Positions 23,476 through 32,307 of a DNA stretch of 43,275 bases are shown here, piece by piece. Every line of letters begins with the position of its first letter. The stretch's first letter is position 1. The stretch is taken from assembly GCF_024211275.1 (NCBI RefSeq), contig NZ_JAMLDX010000026.1, positions 1 through 43,275 of the forward strand, given 5' to 3'. The translations under genes and the position numbers were made by a program. The stretch comes from Sphingomonas tagetis (GTDB taxonomy: Bacteria > Pseudomonadota > Alphaproteobacteria > Sphingomonadales > Sphingomonadaceae). The notes under the pieces are model-generated. The model did no database searches. It saw nothing but the letters and a program-made list of their open reading frames with translations, and had not been told where the DNA came from.

Positions 23476-24353
23476 TGCCCGATCCCCGGGCCGATGCCGT
23501 GCATCAGCCGGGGGATCAGGGGAATCAGCTCGCGCGCCAGGAACCCGATTCGGCCGCTGCGCTCGGCGAGCAGCCGCCCGGCCTCGCCGTGGAGCCACAC
23601 GCCCCATGCCGACGCCATATGCGGCTCAGCCCCGCGTGCGAGCAGCCCGCCGATGATTCCGGCCAGCACGTCGCCGCTGCCGCCCGTGGCGAGGCCGGGA
23701 CCGCCGCCTTGATAGGTGAGCGTCGCCGAACCGGGGGACGCGATCCAGCTGTCCGACGCCTTCAGTACCACCGTCGCATCGAACCGCGCCGCCGCGGCTT
23801 CGGCCAGTTCGGGGCCGACGTCGTCGGGATCGCAGTCCATCAGCGCGGCCATCTCGCCAGGGTGCGGGGTGAGCACGATCGGCCCCATATGCGCCTGGAC
23901 AGTACGTCCGGCGTCGCCAGCGGCGGTCAGCATCGCCGCATCGAGCAGCATCGGCGCGGCCGGCGCACGTTCGAGCAGCCCGGCGAGGATCGCCGCCGCG
24001 TCCGCCTCGGCGCCCATGCCGGGGCCGAGCACCAGCGCGTCGCAGCGTTGGATCATATCGGCGATCGCGCGGGCCGCATCGCCAGCCAGTTCGCCATCAT
24101 CATTCACCGGAAGCTCGAACACCGCCGCTTCCGGAATCCGCACGCCCAGCGGCAGCGCAGCTGGCGCAACGGTGGCAAGCTGGACCTTGCCCGCACCCGC
24201 CCGAAACGCGGCCTCGCCCGTCAGCAGCAAGGCGGCGGGGACGTTGAGCGACCCGCCAACCACGAGCAGCCGGCCGCGCGCATTCTTGTCGGTATTCTCG
24301 CCGGGGTCGGGCAGGGGATAGGCCGCCAGCCATGCCGCGTCCAACCTGGTCAT
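23472..24353 (-). CDS. nnrD: ADP-dependent NAD(P)H-hydrate dehydratase
   Basis: The protein has 293 residues. It converts NAD(P)HX, a damaged hydrated cofactor, back to NAD(P)H. The ribokinase-like core shows GRLLVVGGSLNVPAALLLTG, the ALVLGPGMG tract, IVLTPHPGEMAAL, TVVLKASDSWI and the nucleotide-binding GGGPGLATGGSGDVLAGIIG. Only the dehydratase is present. The N-terminal epimerase domain that is fused to it in many bacteria is absent, so an epimerase would have to be encoded elsewhere. Its ATG overlaps the stop of the phosphatase gene (ATGA), and its own stop overlaps the end of topA by 4 bp. Confidence 0.92.
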   Translation of the reverse strand: MTRLDAAWLAAYPLPDPGENTDKNARGRLLVVGGSLNVPAALLLTGEAAFRAGAGKVQLATVAPAALPLGVRIPEAAVFELPVNDDGELAGDAARAIADMIQRCDALVLGPGMGAEADAAAILAGLLERAPAAPMLLDAAMLTAAGDAGRTVQAHMGPIVLTPHPGEMAALMDCDPDDVGPELAEAAAARFDATVVLKASDSWIASPGSATLTYQGGGPGLATGGSGDVLAGIIGGLLARGAEPHMASAWGVWLHGEAGRLLAERSGRIGFLARELIPLIPRLMHGIGPGIGH

Positions 24354-25132
24354 CCGCGCGCGCCGACCATCGCGTCGGGCGCGGACGTCACCGCCGTCTC
24401 GGCATCCTCCTCGATCGGCGCAGTGACGTTGTAGCGCACCAGCGCCAGCCCGCCGTCCTTGCCCATCGCCGGATCGAAGGCATATTCGGTGACTGCGCAA
24501 TTGGCGACGTCGGCCGCCTTGTCGATCGCCAGGATCTCGGCCTCGGACAGATTTTCGATGACATAGCGCATGCACAGCACGACCACCTGATGCGCCACGA
24601 TCAGCACGTTGCGCCCGGCATAATGCAGCGACACCGTGTCGAGCAGCGCGCGCAGCCGGAAGATCACGTCGCACCAGCTCTCGCCGCCGGGCGGGCGATG
24701 GTAGAATTTGCCGAGCAGCTTGCGGAATTCGGCCTGTTGCGGTTCGTCGATCGCGACCCCGGCGGTGGTCAGCCCGTCGAGGATGCCGAATTCCTTCTCG
24801 CGCAGCCGCTCGTCGCTGCAGATCGGCTCGTCAGCGTCGGCGCCGCCCGCCTCGCGGAACAGCCGCGCGGTTTCCTGCGCGCGCAGATAGGGACTGACGA
24901 GGATCACGTCGGGCCGGCCATTGCCTTGACCCTCGGCGAACCAGCGCCCCAATGCGCGCGCCTGATCCTCGCCCAGCGGCGAAAGCGGCACGTCGACGTC
25001 GCGGATTTCAAGGGGGATGCGCGCCAGCCCTTCGGCATGGGCGCGGTCGCGCGCGACATTGCCCGCGCTCTGACCATGGCGCACCACCCACAGCCGGCTC
25101 GGCCAGCGCCCGTTCACCGCGCGCCCGCTCAC
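24350..25132 (-). CDS. Histidine phosphatase family protein
   Basis: The protein has 260 residues of the phosphoglycerate-mutase-like superfamily. The phospho-accepting histidine is in LWVVRHGQSAGN (about residue 19) and the second catalytic histidine in VLIVAHQVVVL. The supporting arginine and glutamate are seen in SPYLRAQETA and EKEFGILDG. The substrate is unknown; the family includes sugar-phosphate and small-molecule phosphatases. It starts at a GTG that overlaps the previous stop (GTGA) and ends overlapping the dehydratase start. The three genes are therefore translationally coupled, and the phosphatase may belong to cofactor housekeeping. Confidence 0.85.
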   Translation of the reverse strand: MSGRAVNGRWPSRLWVVRHGQSAGNVARDRAHAEGLARIPLEIRDVDVPLSPLGEDQARALGRWFAEGQGNGRPDVILVSPYLRAQETARLFREAGGADADEPICSDERLREKEFGILDGLTTAGVAIDEPQQAEFRKLLGKFYHRPPGGESWCDVIFRLRALLDTVSLHYAGRNVLIVAHQVVVLCMRYVIENLSEAEILAIDKAADVANCAVTEYAFDPAMGKDGGLALVRYNVTAPIEEDAETAVTSAPDAMVGARG

Positions 25133-25458
25133 GGGCCTTCGTGCAGCGGATCGGTGCCCGGGGCGGCGGCGTCGAAGGCGAGGGCAGGTCGCTCGTCGGT
25201 CGACTCACCGAGCGCCGCGGCGATCATTCGCTGCCAGGTGTCGGCGTCGCCCGCCTGCGCCATTGCTGCATCGGGCTCGCGCAAGGTCTTGAGGATCGAA
25301 ACCGCGTCGTCTCGGAAGCTCCGCCAGCTCTGGTCGACCGCATCGGCGGCGGAACAATCGGCGCCGTCGGCATTGGCGCTCAGCTGTCGGCCCGCCAGCA
25401 CGCGGGCAATTCGTTCGATGGCGCCGGTCCGCGCCAGATCGGCATTCGCGAAATCCAT
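25129..25458 (-). CDS. Small conserved-looking protein of unknown function
   Basis: The protein has 109 residues. The ATG at 25458 has GAAGGAG seven bases upstream, which decides it over a longer frame. It is helical and acidic (MDFANADLARTGAIERIARV, SWRSFRDDAVSILKTLREPD, WQRMIAAALGE), with no membrane span or signal. I do not recognise a family. Its stop is shared with the start of the phosphatase gene, so it is co-translated with it and the NAD(P)HX dehydratase. Confidence 0.65.
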   Translation of the reverse strand: MDFANADLARTGAIERIARVLAGRQLSANADGADCSAADAVDQSWRSFRDDAVSILKTLREPDAAMAQAGDADTWQRMIAAALGESTDERPALAFDAAAPGTDPLHEGP

Positions 25459-25513
25459 GGTCGGGCTCCTTCGCCCGATCAACGATCCTCGCGGTTCCGG
25501 GTTGCAGTCCGGA

Positions 25514-25810
25514 TCAGGCCGCGCGCAGCGTGGTCAACTGGAGCCAGGAGCGAGCCTGCTTCTGCGCCTCGACGATCTCGCGGGCGGTCATGTCTTCCGC
25601 CACTTCCGCGCGCATCTCGCAGGCGCGGTTGCTGCCCTTCAGGGCGGCGATGTTGAACCATTTGTGCGCTTCGATCAGGTCGACGTCGATCCCGGCCGCC
25701 CCGCTCGAATAGACCATGCCGAGTTCATATGCCGCGTCGGCATTTCCCCGCGCCGCGTCGGCCAACCGGCTGTCGATCAGGAATTGTGCGCTCTTAAGAC
25801 TGCTGCCCAT
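25514..25810 (-). CDS. Sel1-repeat-like protein
   Basis: The protein has 98 residues and contains one clear Sel1-like repeat (ADAAYELGMVYSSGAAGIDV, then DLIEAHKWFNIAALKGS), a TPR-related helical hairpin. It ends with an amphipathic helix (AREIVEAQKQARSWLQLTTL). No signal peptide is seen, so it is probably cytoplasmic. Single-repeat proteins of this length are common in sphingomonads and of unknown role. It lies 55 bp upstream of the small unknown gene on the same strand. Confidence 0.75.
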   Translation of the reverse strand: MGSSLKSAQFLIDSRLADAARGNADAAYELGMVYSSGAAGIDVDLIEAHKWFNIAALKGSNRACEMRAEVAEDMTAREIVEAQKQARSWLQLTTLRAA

Positions 25811-25916
25811 AACGATGCCCCACTTTTGATGTCTGTCTTCATGAGACGGACATTGGGACCGGCATGGTAACCAATTCGTTAACGCCGTTTTCGGCGGTTT
25901 GGCAGGCGCTTACGGC

Positions 25917-26750
25917 TCAATCTATTGCGATATTGTCAATGAGCCGCGTGCCCGCGATCCGTGCCGCGGCGAGCAGCCGACGGGGCTTGTCCGCGACCGG
26001 CGCGCCCAATGTCTCGGCATCGGCGAGCTCGACATAGTCGATCTCGAATCCGGCGGCTTCGAGCGAGGCGCGAGCGGCGGCGAGCGCCGCTTCGGCATCC
26101 TCCCCCTTTTCGATCGCCTTGGCCACCACGCCCAGCGCACGTGGCAACGCGACGGCGGCGGCGCGTTCCTCGGCGGGGAGATAGACGTTGCGCGAGGAGA
26201 GCGCGAGGCCGTCATCGTCGCGCTGGGTCGGCACGCCCCTCACCTCGATGTCGAAATCGAGGTCGGCGACCATCCGCCGGATCACCGCGAGCTGCTGAAA
26301 ATCCTTCTCGCCGAACAGCACGATGTCGGGCTTCACCTGATTGAACAGCTTGGCGACGACGGTGGCGACGCCGTCGAAATGCCCCGGCCGCGCCGCGCCG
26401 TCGAGCGGCTCGCTGACACCCGACACCGAGATGTTGGTCGAATGACCGTCGGGATACATCACCTCCACCGGCGGCACCCACAGCAGGTCCACCCCCGCAT
26501 CGGCCAGCATCCGCGAATCGGCCTGCTCCTTGCGCGGATATTTGGCGAGATCCTCGTTCGGGCCGAATTGCTTCGGGTTGACGAAGATCGATACGACGAC
26601 GCGCTGGCCCGCCAGCTTCGCCGCCGCGACCAGCGCCATATGCCCGTCATGCAGCGCGCCCATGGTGGGCACGAACGCGATCCGCTCGCCCGCGCCGCGG
26701 AATCCCGAAACGGCATCGCGGAGGTCGGAAAGCTGACGGACGGTTTGCAC
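25917..26750 (-). CDS. panC: Pantothenate synthetase
   Basis: The protein has 277 residues, the usual length. It joins pantoate and beta-alanine with ATP to make pantothenate for CoA. Landmarks are FVPTMGALHDGHMALVAAAK (the HIGH-like nucleotide site), VSIFVNPKQFGPNEDLAKYP, RPGHFDGVATVVAKLFNQVK, PDIVLFGEKDFQQLAVIRRM and the SSRNVYL loop that stands in for KMSKS. All expected motifs are intact. It is divergent from mipZ and may be the first gene of the minus-strand run down to nnrD. Confidence 0.96.
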   Translation of the reverse strand: MQTVRQLSDLRDAVSGFRGAGERIAFVPTMGALHDGHMALVAAAKLAGQRVVVSIFVNPKQFGPNEDLAKYPRKEQADSRMLADAGVDLLWVPPVEVMYPDGHSTNISVSGVSEPLDGAARPGHFDGVATVVAKLFNQVKPDIVLFGEKDFQQLAVIRRMVADLDFDIEVRGVPTQRDDDGLALSSRNVYLPAEERAAAVALPRALGVVAKAIEKGEDAEAALAAARASLEAAGFEIDYVELADAETLGAPVADKPRRLLAAARIAGTRLIDNIAID

Positions 26751-26831
26751 GGGCGAAGGGCCTTGGATATGGACGTGGAAGCGCGGCCTTTATGGGGGTA
26801 GGGCTGGGTGAGCAATCAAGGAAGTTAAGCG

Positions 26832-27632
26832 TTGGGCGAAGGTTCGAACCCGTTACATGTGATCGTCTTCGCCAATGAAAAGGGCGGAACCGGCAAGTCC
26901 ACCACCGCTGTCCACACCGCGATCGCGCTGGCGGCCAAGGGCGCGCGAGTCGCGTGCCTCGACCTCGACCACCGCCAGCGCACGCTCGGCCGCTATCTCG
27001 ACAACCGCCAGGCGACGATCAAGCGCACCGGCCGCGAGCTGCCGATGCCGCGCTACGAAACGCATGATGGCGAGAGCGAATCGCGGTTCCACGAGTTGCT
27101 CGAGCAGCTCGGCACGGGCACTGACTTTCTGATCGTCGACACGCCGGGCCGCGACGACAAGTTCGGCCGCATCGCGATCACCAATGCCGACACGCTGATC
27201 ACCCCGATGAACGACAGCTTCGTCGATTTCGACCTGATCGGCCATGTCGACCCGGACACGTTCAAGGTCGTCCGCCCCAGCTTCTATTCCGAGCTGATCT
27301 GGGATTCGCGCAAGCGCCGCGCCAAGGCCGATGGCGCGACGATCGACTGGATCGTCCTGCGCAACCGCATGCAGCATATCGAGGCGCGCAACATGCGCCG
27401 TGTGTCGGAGGCGATCGACCAGCTCGCCAAGCGAGTCGGCTTCCGCGTCATTCCCGGCCTGTCGGAGCGCGTGATCTATCGCGAGCTGTTCCCCAAGGGG
27501 CTGACCATGCTCGACAGCCGCGAGTTCGGCGAGATGGGCCTCGCGCATGTCGCCGCCCGGCAGGAGTTGCGCGAGATGATGGCGGGAATGGCATTGCCCG
27601 AACCCGCCAGCACCATGCCGCTCTTCGCATGA
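26832..27632 (+). CDS. mipZ: Division-plane positioning ATPase MipZ
   Basis: The protein has 266 residues of the ParA/MinD family. In Caulobacter and relatives MipZ forms a pole-to-midcell gradient with ParB and blocks FtsZ assembly away from midcell. Landmarks are the deviant Walker A NEKGGTGKSTTAVHTAIAL (about 15-33), CLDLDHRQRTLGRYLDNRQA, the switch VDTPGRDDKFGRIAI, PSFYSELIWDSRKRRAKAD and RVIYRELFPKGLTMLD, all characteristic of MipZ rather than ParA. The start is a TTG at 26832 with AAGGA nine bases upstream. Absence of Min genes here fits but is not proof. Confidence 0.9.
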   Translation: MGEGSNPLHVIVFANEKGGTGKSTTAVHTAIALAAKGARVACLDLDHRQRTLGRYLDNRQATIKRTGRELPMPRYETHDGESESRFHELLEQLGTGTDFLIVDTPGRDDKFGRIAITNADTLITPMNDSFVDFDLIGHVDPDTFKVVRPSFYSELIWDSRKRRAKADGATIDWIVLRNRMQHIEARNMRRVSEAIDQLAKRVGFRVIPGLSERVIYRELFPKGLTMLDSREFGEMGLAHVAARQELREMMAGMALPEPASTMPLFA

Positions 27633-27645
27633 CGGCGTTCGCCTG

Positions 27646-27948
27646 ATGCTATTCAAGATTCTTGCCGGGCTCGCTGTCGCCTGGCTCGGCTGGCGGCTGT
27701 GGCATGGCTGGGGCAGGCCCTTGCCCGGCACCCCGGTTCCGCCGCCCGCGCCCGCCGTGCCGAGCGGCCCCGAGGCCGAGGCGCGCGCGGTGCTGGGCGT
27801 CGGGCGCGATGCCGGCCCGGACGAGATTCGCGCCGCGCATCGCCGGCTGATCTCCAGCGTCCATCCCGACCGTGGCGGCTCGCCCGAACTGACGCGGCAG
27901 GTCAACGCCGCGCGTGACACATTGTTGAAAAACAAAGCTGACAGTTGA
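27646..27948 (+). CDS. Membrane-anchored J-domain protein
   Basis: The protein has 100 residues. A single N-terminal membrane span (FKILAGLAVAWLGWRLWHGW) and a Pro-rich linker precede a minimal J domain (about 42-98). The HPD motif that activates DnaK is His73-Pro74-Asp75 in LISSVHPDRGGSPELTRQVN. The layout resembles mitochondrial Pam18/Tim14 and its alphaproteobacterial relatives. It lies 13 bp after mipZ, probably in the same transcript. The client is unknown. Confidence 0.85.
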   Translation: MLFKILAGLAVAWLGWRLWHGWGRPLPGTPVPPPAPAVPSGPEAEARAVLGVGRDAGPDEIRAAHRRLISSVHPDRGGSPELTRQVNAARDTLLKNKADS

Positions 27949-28003
27949 ACTTTCTGTTGCGGCTGCGAATTGACGCGCCGAACCTATTCCCCGGGAGGCC
28001 CCT

Positions 28004-29386
28004 TTGACGCATCGTTTCGACCCGACCTCGCTCCGCGAGTATGACATTCGTGGCATCGTCGGTCAGACCCTCGGGCCGGACGATGCGCGCGCGATCGGGC
28101 GCGGCTTCGCGACCTTGCTGCGCCGCGCCGGCGGGCACCGCGTCGCGGTGGGCCGCGACGGGCGCGTGTCCTCGCCGATGCTGGAGGCCGCGCTGATCGA
28201 GGGAGTGACCGCCTCGGGCTGTGACGTGGTGCGGGTCGGCGTCGGGCCGACGCCGATGCTCTATTATGCCGAAGCCACGCTAGAAGTGGATGGCGGCATT
28301 CAGATAACCGGCAGCCATAATCCCGGCAATTACAACGGCTTCAAGATGGTGTTTCAGCACCTGCCGTTTTTCGGCAAGGACATCCAGGAGCTGGGCCGCC
28401 TCGCCGCCGAGGGCGAATGGGAGGACGGCGAGGGGACGGTGACCGACGCCGACATCCTCGATGATTATGTCGGCCGCCTGTTCGCTGGCTATGCTGGCGG
28501 CACCTTCCGCATCGGCTGGGACGCCGGCAACGGCGCCGCGGGCGAGGTGATCGAGAAGCTCGTCAAGCTCCTGCCGGGTGAGCATCATACGCTGTTCACC
28601 GATATCGACGGTAATTTTCCCAACCATCATCCCGATCCCACCGAAGAGAAGAATCTGGCCGACCTCAAGGCGCTCGTCGCCGAAAAGCAGCTCGATTTCG
28701 GACTGGCGTTCGACGGCGATGGCGACCGGATCGGTGCGATCGACGGGCAGGGCCGCGTGATCTGGGGCGATCAGCTTCTGTCCATTCTGGCCGAACCTGT
28801 GCTCAAGAAGGAACCCGGCGCGACGATCATCGCCGATGTGAAGGCATCGCAGATGCTGTTCGACCGCGTCGCCGAACTCGGCGGCAAGCCGCTGATGTGG
28901 AAGACCGGCCATAGCCTAGTGAAGACCAAGATGAAGGAAACGCACGCGCCGCTTGCCGGCGAGATGAGTGGCCACATCTTCTTCGCGCAGGACTATTACG
29001 GCTTTGACGACGCGCAATATGCCGCGGTCCAGCTGATCAACGCGGTGCATGTCATCGGCAAGTCGCTCACCGAGATCCGCGGCGACATGCCAGCTTTCGT
29101 CAACACGCCGGAAATGCGCTTCCAGGTCGACGAGAGCCGCAAGTTCGCGGTGATCGACGAGGTGCTGGCGCGGCTCAAGGCCGACGGCGCCGACGTCAAC
29201 GACACCGATGGCGCGCGCGTCAGCACGCCCGACGGCTGGTGGCTGCTGCGCGCGTCGAACACGCAGGACGTGCTCGTCGCCCGCGCCGAAGCGCGCAGCC
29301 AGGAGGCGCTCGACCGGCTGCTCGCCATGATCGACGCGCAGCTGGAAGCCAGCGGTCTGGTGCGAGGGCCGCAAGCCGCTCACTGA
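28004..29386 (+). CDS. pgmG: Phosphomannomutase/phosphoglucomutase
   Basis: The protein has 460 residues of the alpha-D-phosphohexomutase superfamily, bifunctional AlgC/PgmG type. It interconverts hexose 1- and 6-phosphates, supplying sugar nucleotides for exopolysaccharide and envelope glycans. The phospho-serine Ser104 lies in ITGSHNPGNYNGFK, the Mg-binding loop in AFDGDGDRIGAI (Asp237, Asp239, Asp241), the sugar-binding loop in GEMSGHIFF and the phosphate-binding loop near RASNTQDVLVARAEA. The TTG start at 28004 is supported by GGGAGG just upstream and by the family start (FDPTSLREYDIRGIVG). In gellan-producing sphingomonads the homologue is called PgmG. Confidence 0.93.
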   Translation: MTHRFDPTSLREYDIRGIVGQTLGPDDARAIGRGFATLLRRAGGHRVAVGRDGRVSSPMLEAALIEGVTASGCDVVRVGVGPTPMLYYAEATLEVDGGIQITGSHNPGNYNGFKMVFQHLPFFGKDIQELGRLAAEGEWEDGEGTVTDADILDDYVGRLFAGYAGGTFRIGWDAGNGAAGEVIEKLVKLLPGEHHTLFTDIDGNFPNHHPDPTEEKNLADLKALVAEKQLDFGLAFDGDGDRIGAIDGQGRVIWGDQLLSILAEPVLKKEPGATIIADVKASQMLFDRVAELGGKPLMWKTGHSLVKTKMKETHAPLAGEMSGHIFFAQDYYGFDDAQYAAVQLINAVHVIGKSLTEIRGDMPAFVNTPEMRFQVDESRKFAVIDEVLARLKADGADVNDTDGARVSTPDGWWLLRASNTQDVLVARAEARSQEALDRLLAMIDAQLEASGLVRGPQAAH

Positions 29387-29443
29387 GTTCACAGCTATCG
29401 TTGGTTAACATTGGGGGTGGTGGAATCGCCGTCGAGCGCCCAA

Positions 29444-30214
29444 ATGGGCCGCATGGCTCCGCCGCCCCAGATCATTCGCGTCATCGACCTCGAGACCACC
29501 GGCAACGCGCCGCCACAGCACGGCGTGTGCGAGATCGGCTGGCAGGACGTCGCGCTGGGCGCTGACGGGCGCTGGGAGCTCTATGGCGAGGGCGGCAACC
29601 GGATGGTCAATCCCGGCCGCACCATCCCGCCGCTCACCATGGCGATCCATCATATCCGCGACGAGGATGTCGCTGACGCGCCCTGGTGGCACGATGTCGC
29701 GCGCCCGGTGCTCGATCCCTGGCCGCGCCGCGTGGCGTTGGCGGCCCACCGCGCCAGCTTCGAGGAGCTGTTCTGCACCCCCGCACTGACCCGCGGCGCG
29801 GACTGGATCTGCACCTATAAATGCGCGCTGCGGCTGTGGCGCGACAGCCCGGGCTTCTCCAACCAGTTCCTGCGCTATTACCGCATGCCCGCGGGGCTGG
29901 AGCATGAGCGCGGCCTGCCCGCGCACCGCGCCTTCCCGGATGCCTATGTCACCGCGCACCATCTGCGCGACATGCTCAACGAGGCGAGCGTCGAACAGCT
30001 GATCGAATGGTCGAAGCTGCCAGGCTTGCTGCCGCGCGTCCGCTACGGCCCCGATCGCGGCAAGGAATGGCACGAGCTCGAGGACGAGGCGCTCGAAACG
30101 TTTGCGCAGGACCGCGATGTCGACATCCGCTACACTGCGCAGGTCGAGCTGGACCGCCGGCATGGCCGTGGCCCAGCCGAACGGCCGCCCGCGAAGCAGC
30201 CGCAGCTGTTCTGA
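29444..30214 (+). CDS. DEDDh-type 3'-5' exonuclease
   Basis: The protein has about 256 residues; the start is uncertain (ATG 29444, ATG 29453 or TTG 29411). The three exonuclease motifs are visible: ExoI VIDLETTG (Asp, Glu), ExoII AAHRASFE, and ExoIII AHRAFPDAYVTAHHL with the His-x4-Asp arrangement of the DEDDh class (DnaQ/ExoX-like). The C-terminal part (PGLLPRVRYGPDRGKEWHEL) resembles the small extra domain of ExoX-like enzymes. It should trim single-stranded DNA 3' ends in repair. There is no sign that it is the polymerase III epsilon subunit, which lacks this tail. Confidence 0.85.
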   Translation: MGRMAPPPQIIRVIDLETTGNAPPQHGVCEIGWQDVALGADGRWELYGEGGNRMVNPGRTIPPLTMAIHHIRDEDVADAPWWHDVARPVLDPWPRRVALAAHRASFEELFCTPALTRGADWICTYKCALRLWRDSPGFSNQFLRYYRMPAGLEHERGLPAHRAFPDAYVTAHHLRDMLNEASVEQLIEWSKLPGLLPRVRYGPDRGKEWHELEDEALETFAQDRDVDIRYTAQVELDRRHGRGPAERPPAKQPQLF

Positions 30215-30258
30215 GCGAAGCGGCTGGACGCCGCGCCGTTCCGTATTAGTATGACTAT

Positions 30259-31377
30259 ATGTTCACTCGCTGCTGCGCGTTGATCGCGCTCGCCCTTGCC
30301 GCACCGGCGCTCGCTGCGCCCGATCCGGCGTCGCCGGTGTTGAGCGCCGACTTCACCTTCGACGCCGCCCCCTATCCGCAGGTTCACGCATCGACCCTGG
30401 TCGAGACGCGCGGCGGCACCTTGCTGGCCGCATGGTTTGGCGGGACGCGCGAGCAGCATCCCGATGTCAGCATCTATGTCGCGCGGCGCGAAAACGGGAA
30501 GTGGCTGCCGGCGGCTAGGGTCGCTGATGGCCTCCAGCCTGGCGGGACGCGGCACCCGACCTGGAATCCGGTGCTGTTCCAGCCGAAGAATGGTCCGCTG
30601 ACGCTGTTCTATAAGGTCGGCCCGAGCCCCAGCACATGGTGGGGCATGGTGATCACCTCGACCGACGATGGCCGCAGCTGGAGCGCGCCGCGCCGTCTGC
30701 CGCCCGGTATCCTCGGCCCGATCAAGAACAAGCCGGTCGAGCTGTCCGACGGCAGCTGGCTGTCGCCGTCCAGCGCCGAGGCGCCGGGCGATCGCTGGAC
30801 GCTGCACTTCGAACGCAGCGGCGATAGCGGCAGGACCTGGCAGGCCAGCGCGCCGGTCGCCTCGCCCGAAGCCATAATGGCGATCCAGCCCAGCATCCTT
30901 TTCCACCCCGGCGGCCGCTTGCAGGCGGTTGCGCGCACCCGGCAGGGGGCGCTCGCGGCGACATGGTCGAAGGATGGCGGCAGGAGCTGGTCGCCGCTCG
31001 CCGCGATCGACCTGCCCAATCCCAATTCGGGCACCGACGCCGTGACGCTCAAGGATGGGCGCCAGTTGATCGTGTACAACCATAGCGCCCACAGCCTCGA
31101 ACGGCCCGGCAAGGGCCTGCGCTATCCGATCAACGTCGCGCTGTCCGACGACGGGGTCAGTTGGCGCAAGGTGCTGACGCTCGAAAGCGCGCCGCTGCCC
31201 GCCGGCTATGCGTATCCTGCCGTGATCCAGACGCGCGATGGCCGCGTGCACATCAGCTACACGCACGACCGCAAGCGCATCCGCCACGTCGTGCTGGACC
31301 CCGAACGGTTACCCAAAGGCGACTGGGCCGATGCGCCCGCCGTGACCGGTGCGTCCACGGCGGCGCGCGATCAATAA
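30259..31377 (+). CDS. Secreted BNR-repeat sialidase-like protein
   Basis: The protein has 372 residues with a signal peptide (MFTRCCALIALALAAPALA, cleavage near residue 20). It has the six-bladed beta-propeller pattern with Asp-box repeats: STDDGRSWSAP, SGDSGRTWQAS and SKDGGRSWSPL. The tracts GTLLAAWFGGTREQHPDVSI and VQTRDGRVHISYTHDRKRIR belong to the neuraminidase-like family COG4692. Family members cleave sialic acid or other terminal sugars; which substrate this one uses cannot be told. Its stop overlaps the convergent TraB/GumN gene by 7 bp. Confidence 0.8.
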   Translation: MFTRCCALIALALAAPALAAPDPASPVLSADFTFDAAPYPQVHASTLVETRGGTLLAAWFGGTREQHPDVSIYVARRENGKWLPAARVADGLQPGGTRHPTWNPVLFQPKNGPLTLFYKVGPSPSTWWGMVITSTDDGRSWSAPRRLPPGILGPIKNKPVELSDGSWLSPSSAEAPGDRWTLHFERSGDSGRTWQASAPVASPEAIMAIQPSILFHPGGRLQAVARTRQGALAATWSKDGGRSWSPLAAIDLPNPNSGTDAVTLKDGRQLIVYNHSAHSLERPGKGLRYPINVALSDDGVSWRKVLTLESAPLPAGYAYPAVIQTRDGRVHISYTHDRKRIRHVVLDPERLPKGDWADAPAVTGASTAARDQ

Positions 31378-32279
31378 GCGATCCGCTCGCTCTTCACCGA
31401 CCGCTTCGCGAGCATCGCCTGCACGCTGTCGCTACCCGCGAGATGCCCCGCGCCGACCGCGAGGAACACCACGCCGGGCTTGTCGAGCCGCGTCTTGATC
31501 CAGTCCGCCCAGCGCGCGTTACGGTCGGCGAGCAGGACCTTCGACAGCTCTGGCGAACTGCGCAGCCCCACGTTCATCATCACCGCCAACCCCTCGGCAT
31601 CGCCCTCGGCCCATTCGCCGACCAGCTTGTCGAACTCCGCCGCGGCGCTGTCGAGCTTGTCGACCGCTTCGGTCAGGACCAGCATCTGGGCCGGCTCTGA
31701 CAGCGAATCGAAGAAGCCGAACTGCTGCTCGATCGTCTCCAGCCCCGAGATCGGCTTCTTCGCCGCGGCGGCCGCGCCGTGCAGCGCTTCCTCGACCCCG
31801 CTCTTGGGATCGTAACCCGCCTTGACCAGCGCCAGCATCGACAGCTGCGTGCCCGCCAGCCACGGATCGAACCGGTCGATCACGTTCTGCGGCAGGCCGA
31901 AATCGGCCAGCGCCTTGGCGAACGCCGCGCGCTTCGCCTCGGGCAGCTTCTCGGTCAGAGACGGTCCGGTCATGCTGACGCCATACTTCATCATCAGCGG
32001 CTGGACCGTGGCGGGGTCGGGCGGGCTGCCCAGCTCGGTCACCAGCTCGCCGCTCTCGTCGAACGCCTTCTTCACCGCCTCGTCGAACCAGCTCAAGCCC
32101 GGCTTGAGCAGATGGACGGTGCCGAACAGATAGATCGTTGTGTCGGCATCCTTGACCACCCACAGCGCGGGATCGGCGTCCTTCGTCGGGGCGGTTGGCG
32201 CGGGGTCCTGCGCGAAGGCGAATGGGGCCGCGAGCAGCAGAGCGAGCGCTGTGGTGCGGCGAAGCAGCTTGGTAAGCAT
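31371..32279 (-). CDS. TraB/GumN family protein
   Basis: The protein has 302 residues with a signal peptide (MLTKLLRRTTALALLLAAPF, then AFA, cleavage near 23). It carries the TraB/GumN hallmarks: TTIYLFGTVHLLKPGLSWFD near the N-terminus, ESGELVTELGSPPDPATVQP, ISGLETIEQQFGFFDSLSEP in the middle, and the C-terminal GVVFLAVGAGHLAGSDSVQA with its GxGH. The fold is related to EreA/ChaN-like hydrolases and may be metal-dependent, but no reaction is established. Despite the GumN name it is not near polysaccharide synthesis genes here. It is probably periplasmic. Confidence 0.88.
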   Translation of the reverse strand: MLTKLLRRTTALALLLAAPFAFAQDPAPTAPTKDADPALWVVKDADTTIYLFGTVHLLKPGLSWFDEAVKKAFDESGELVTELGSPPDPATVQPLMMKYGVSMTGPSLTEKLPEAKRAAFAKALADFGLPQNVIDRFDPWLAGTQLSMLALVKAGYDPKSGVEEALHGAAAAAKKPISGLETIEQQFGFFDSLSEPAQMLVLTEAVDKLDSAAAEFDKLVGEWAEGDAEGLAVMMNVGLRSSPELSKVLLADRNARWADWIKTRLDKPGVVFLAVGAGHLAGSDSVQAMLAKRSVKSERIAY

Positions 32280-32307
32280 CGATACTCCCTTGTCGTCGCA
32301 AGCGGGC

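Noticed and set aside
25864..25885. Second LacI-type operator (catggtaaccaattcgttaac)
   Set aside because: Only one half matches the palindrome at 20259; the other half is too diverged.
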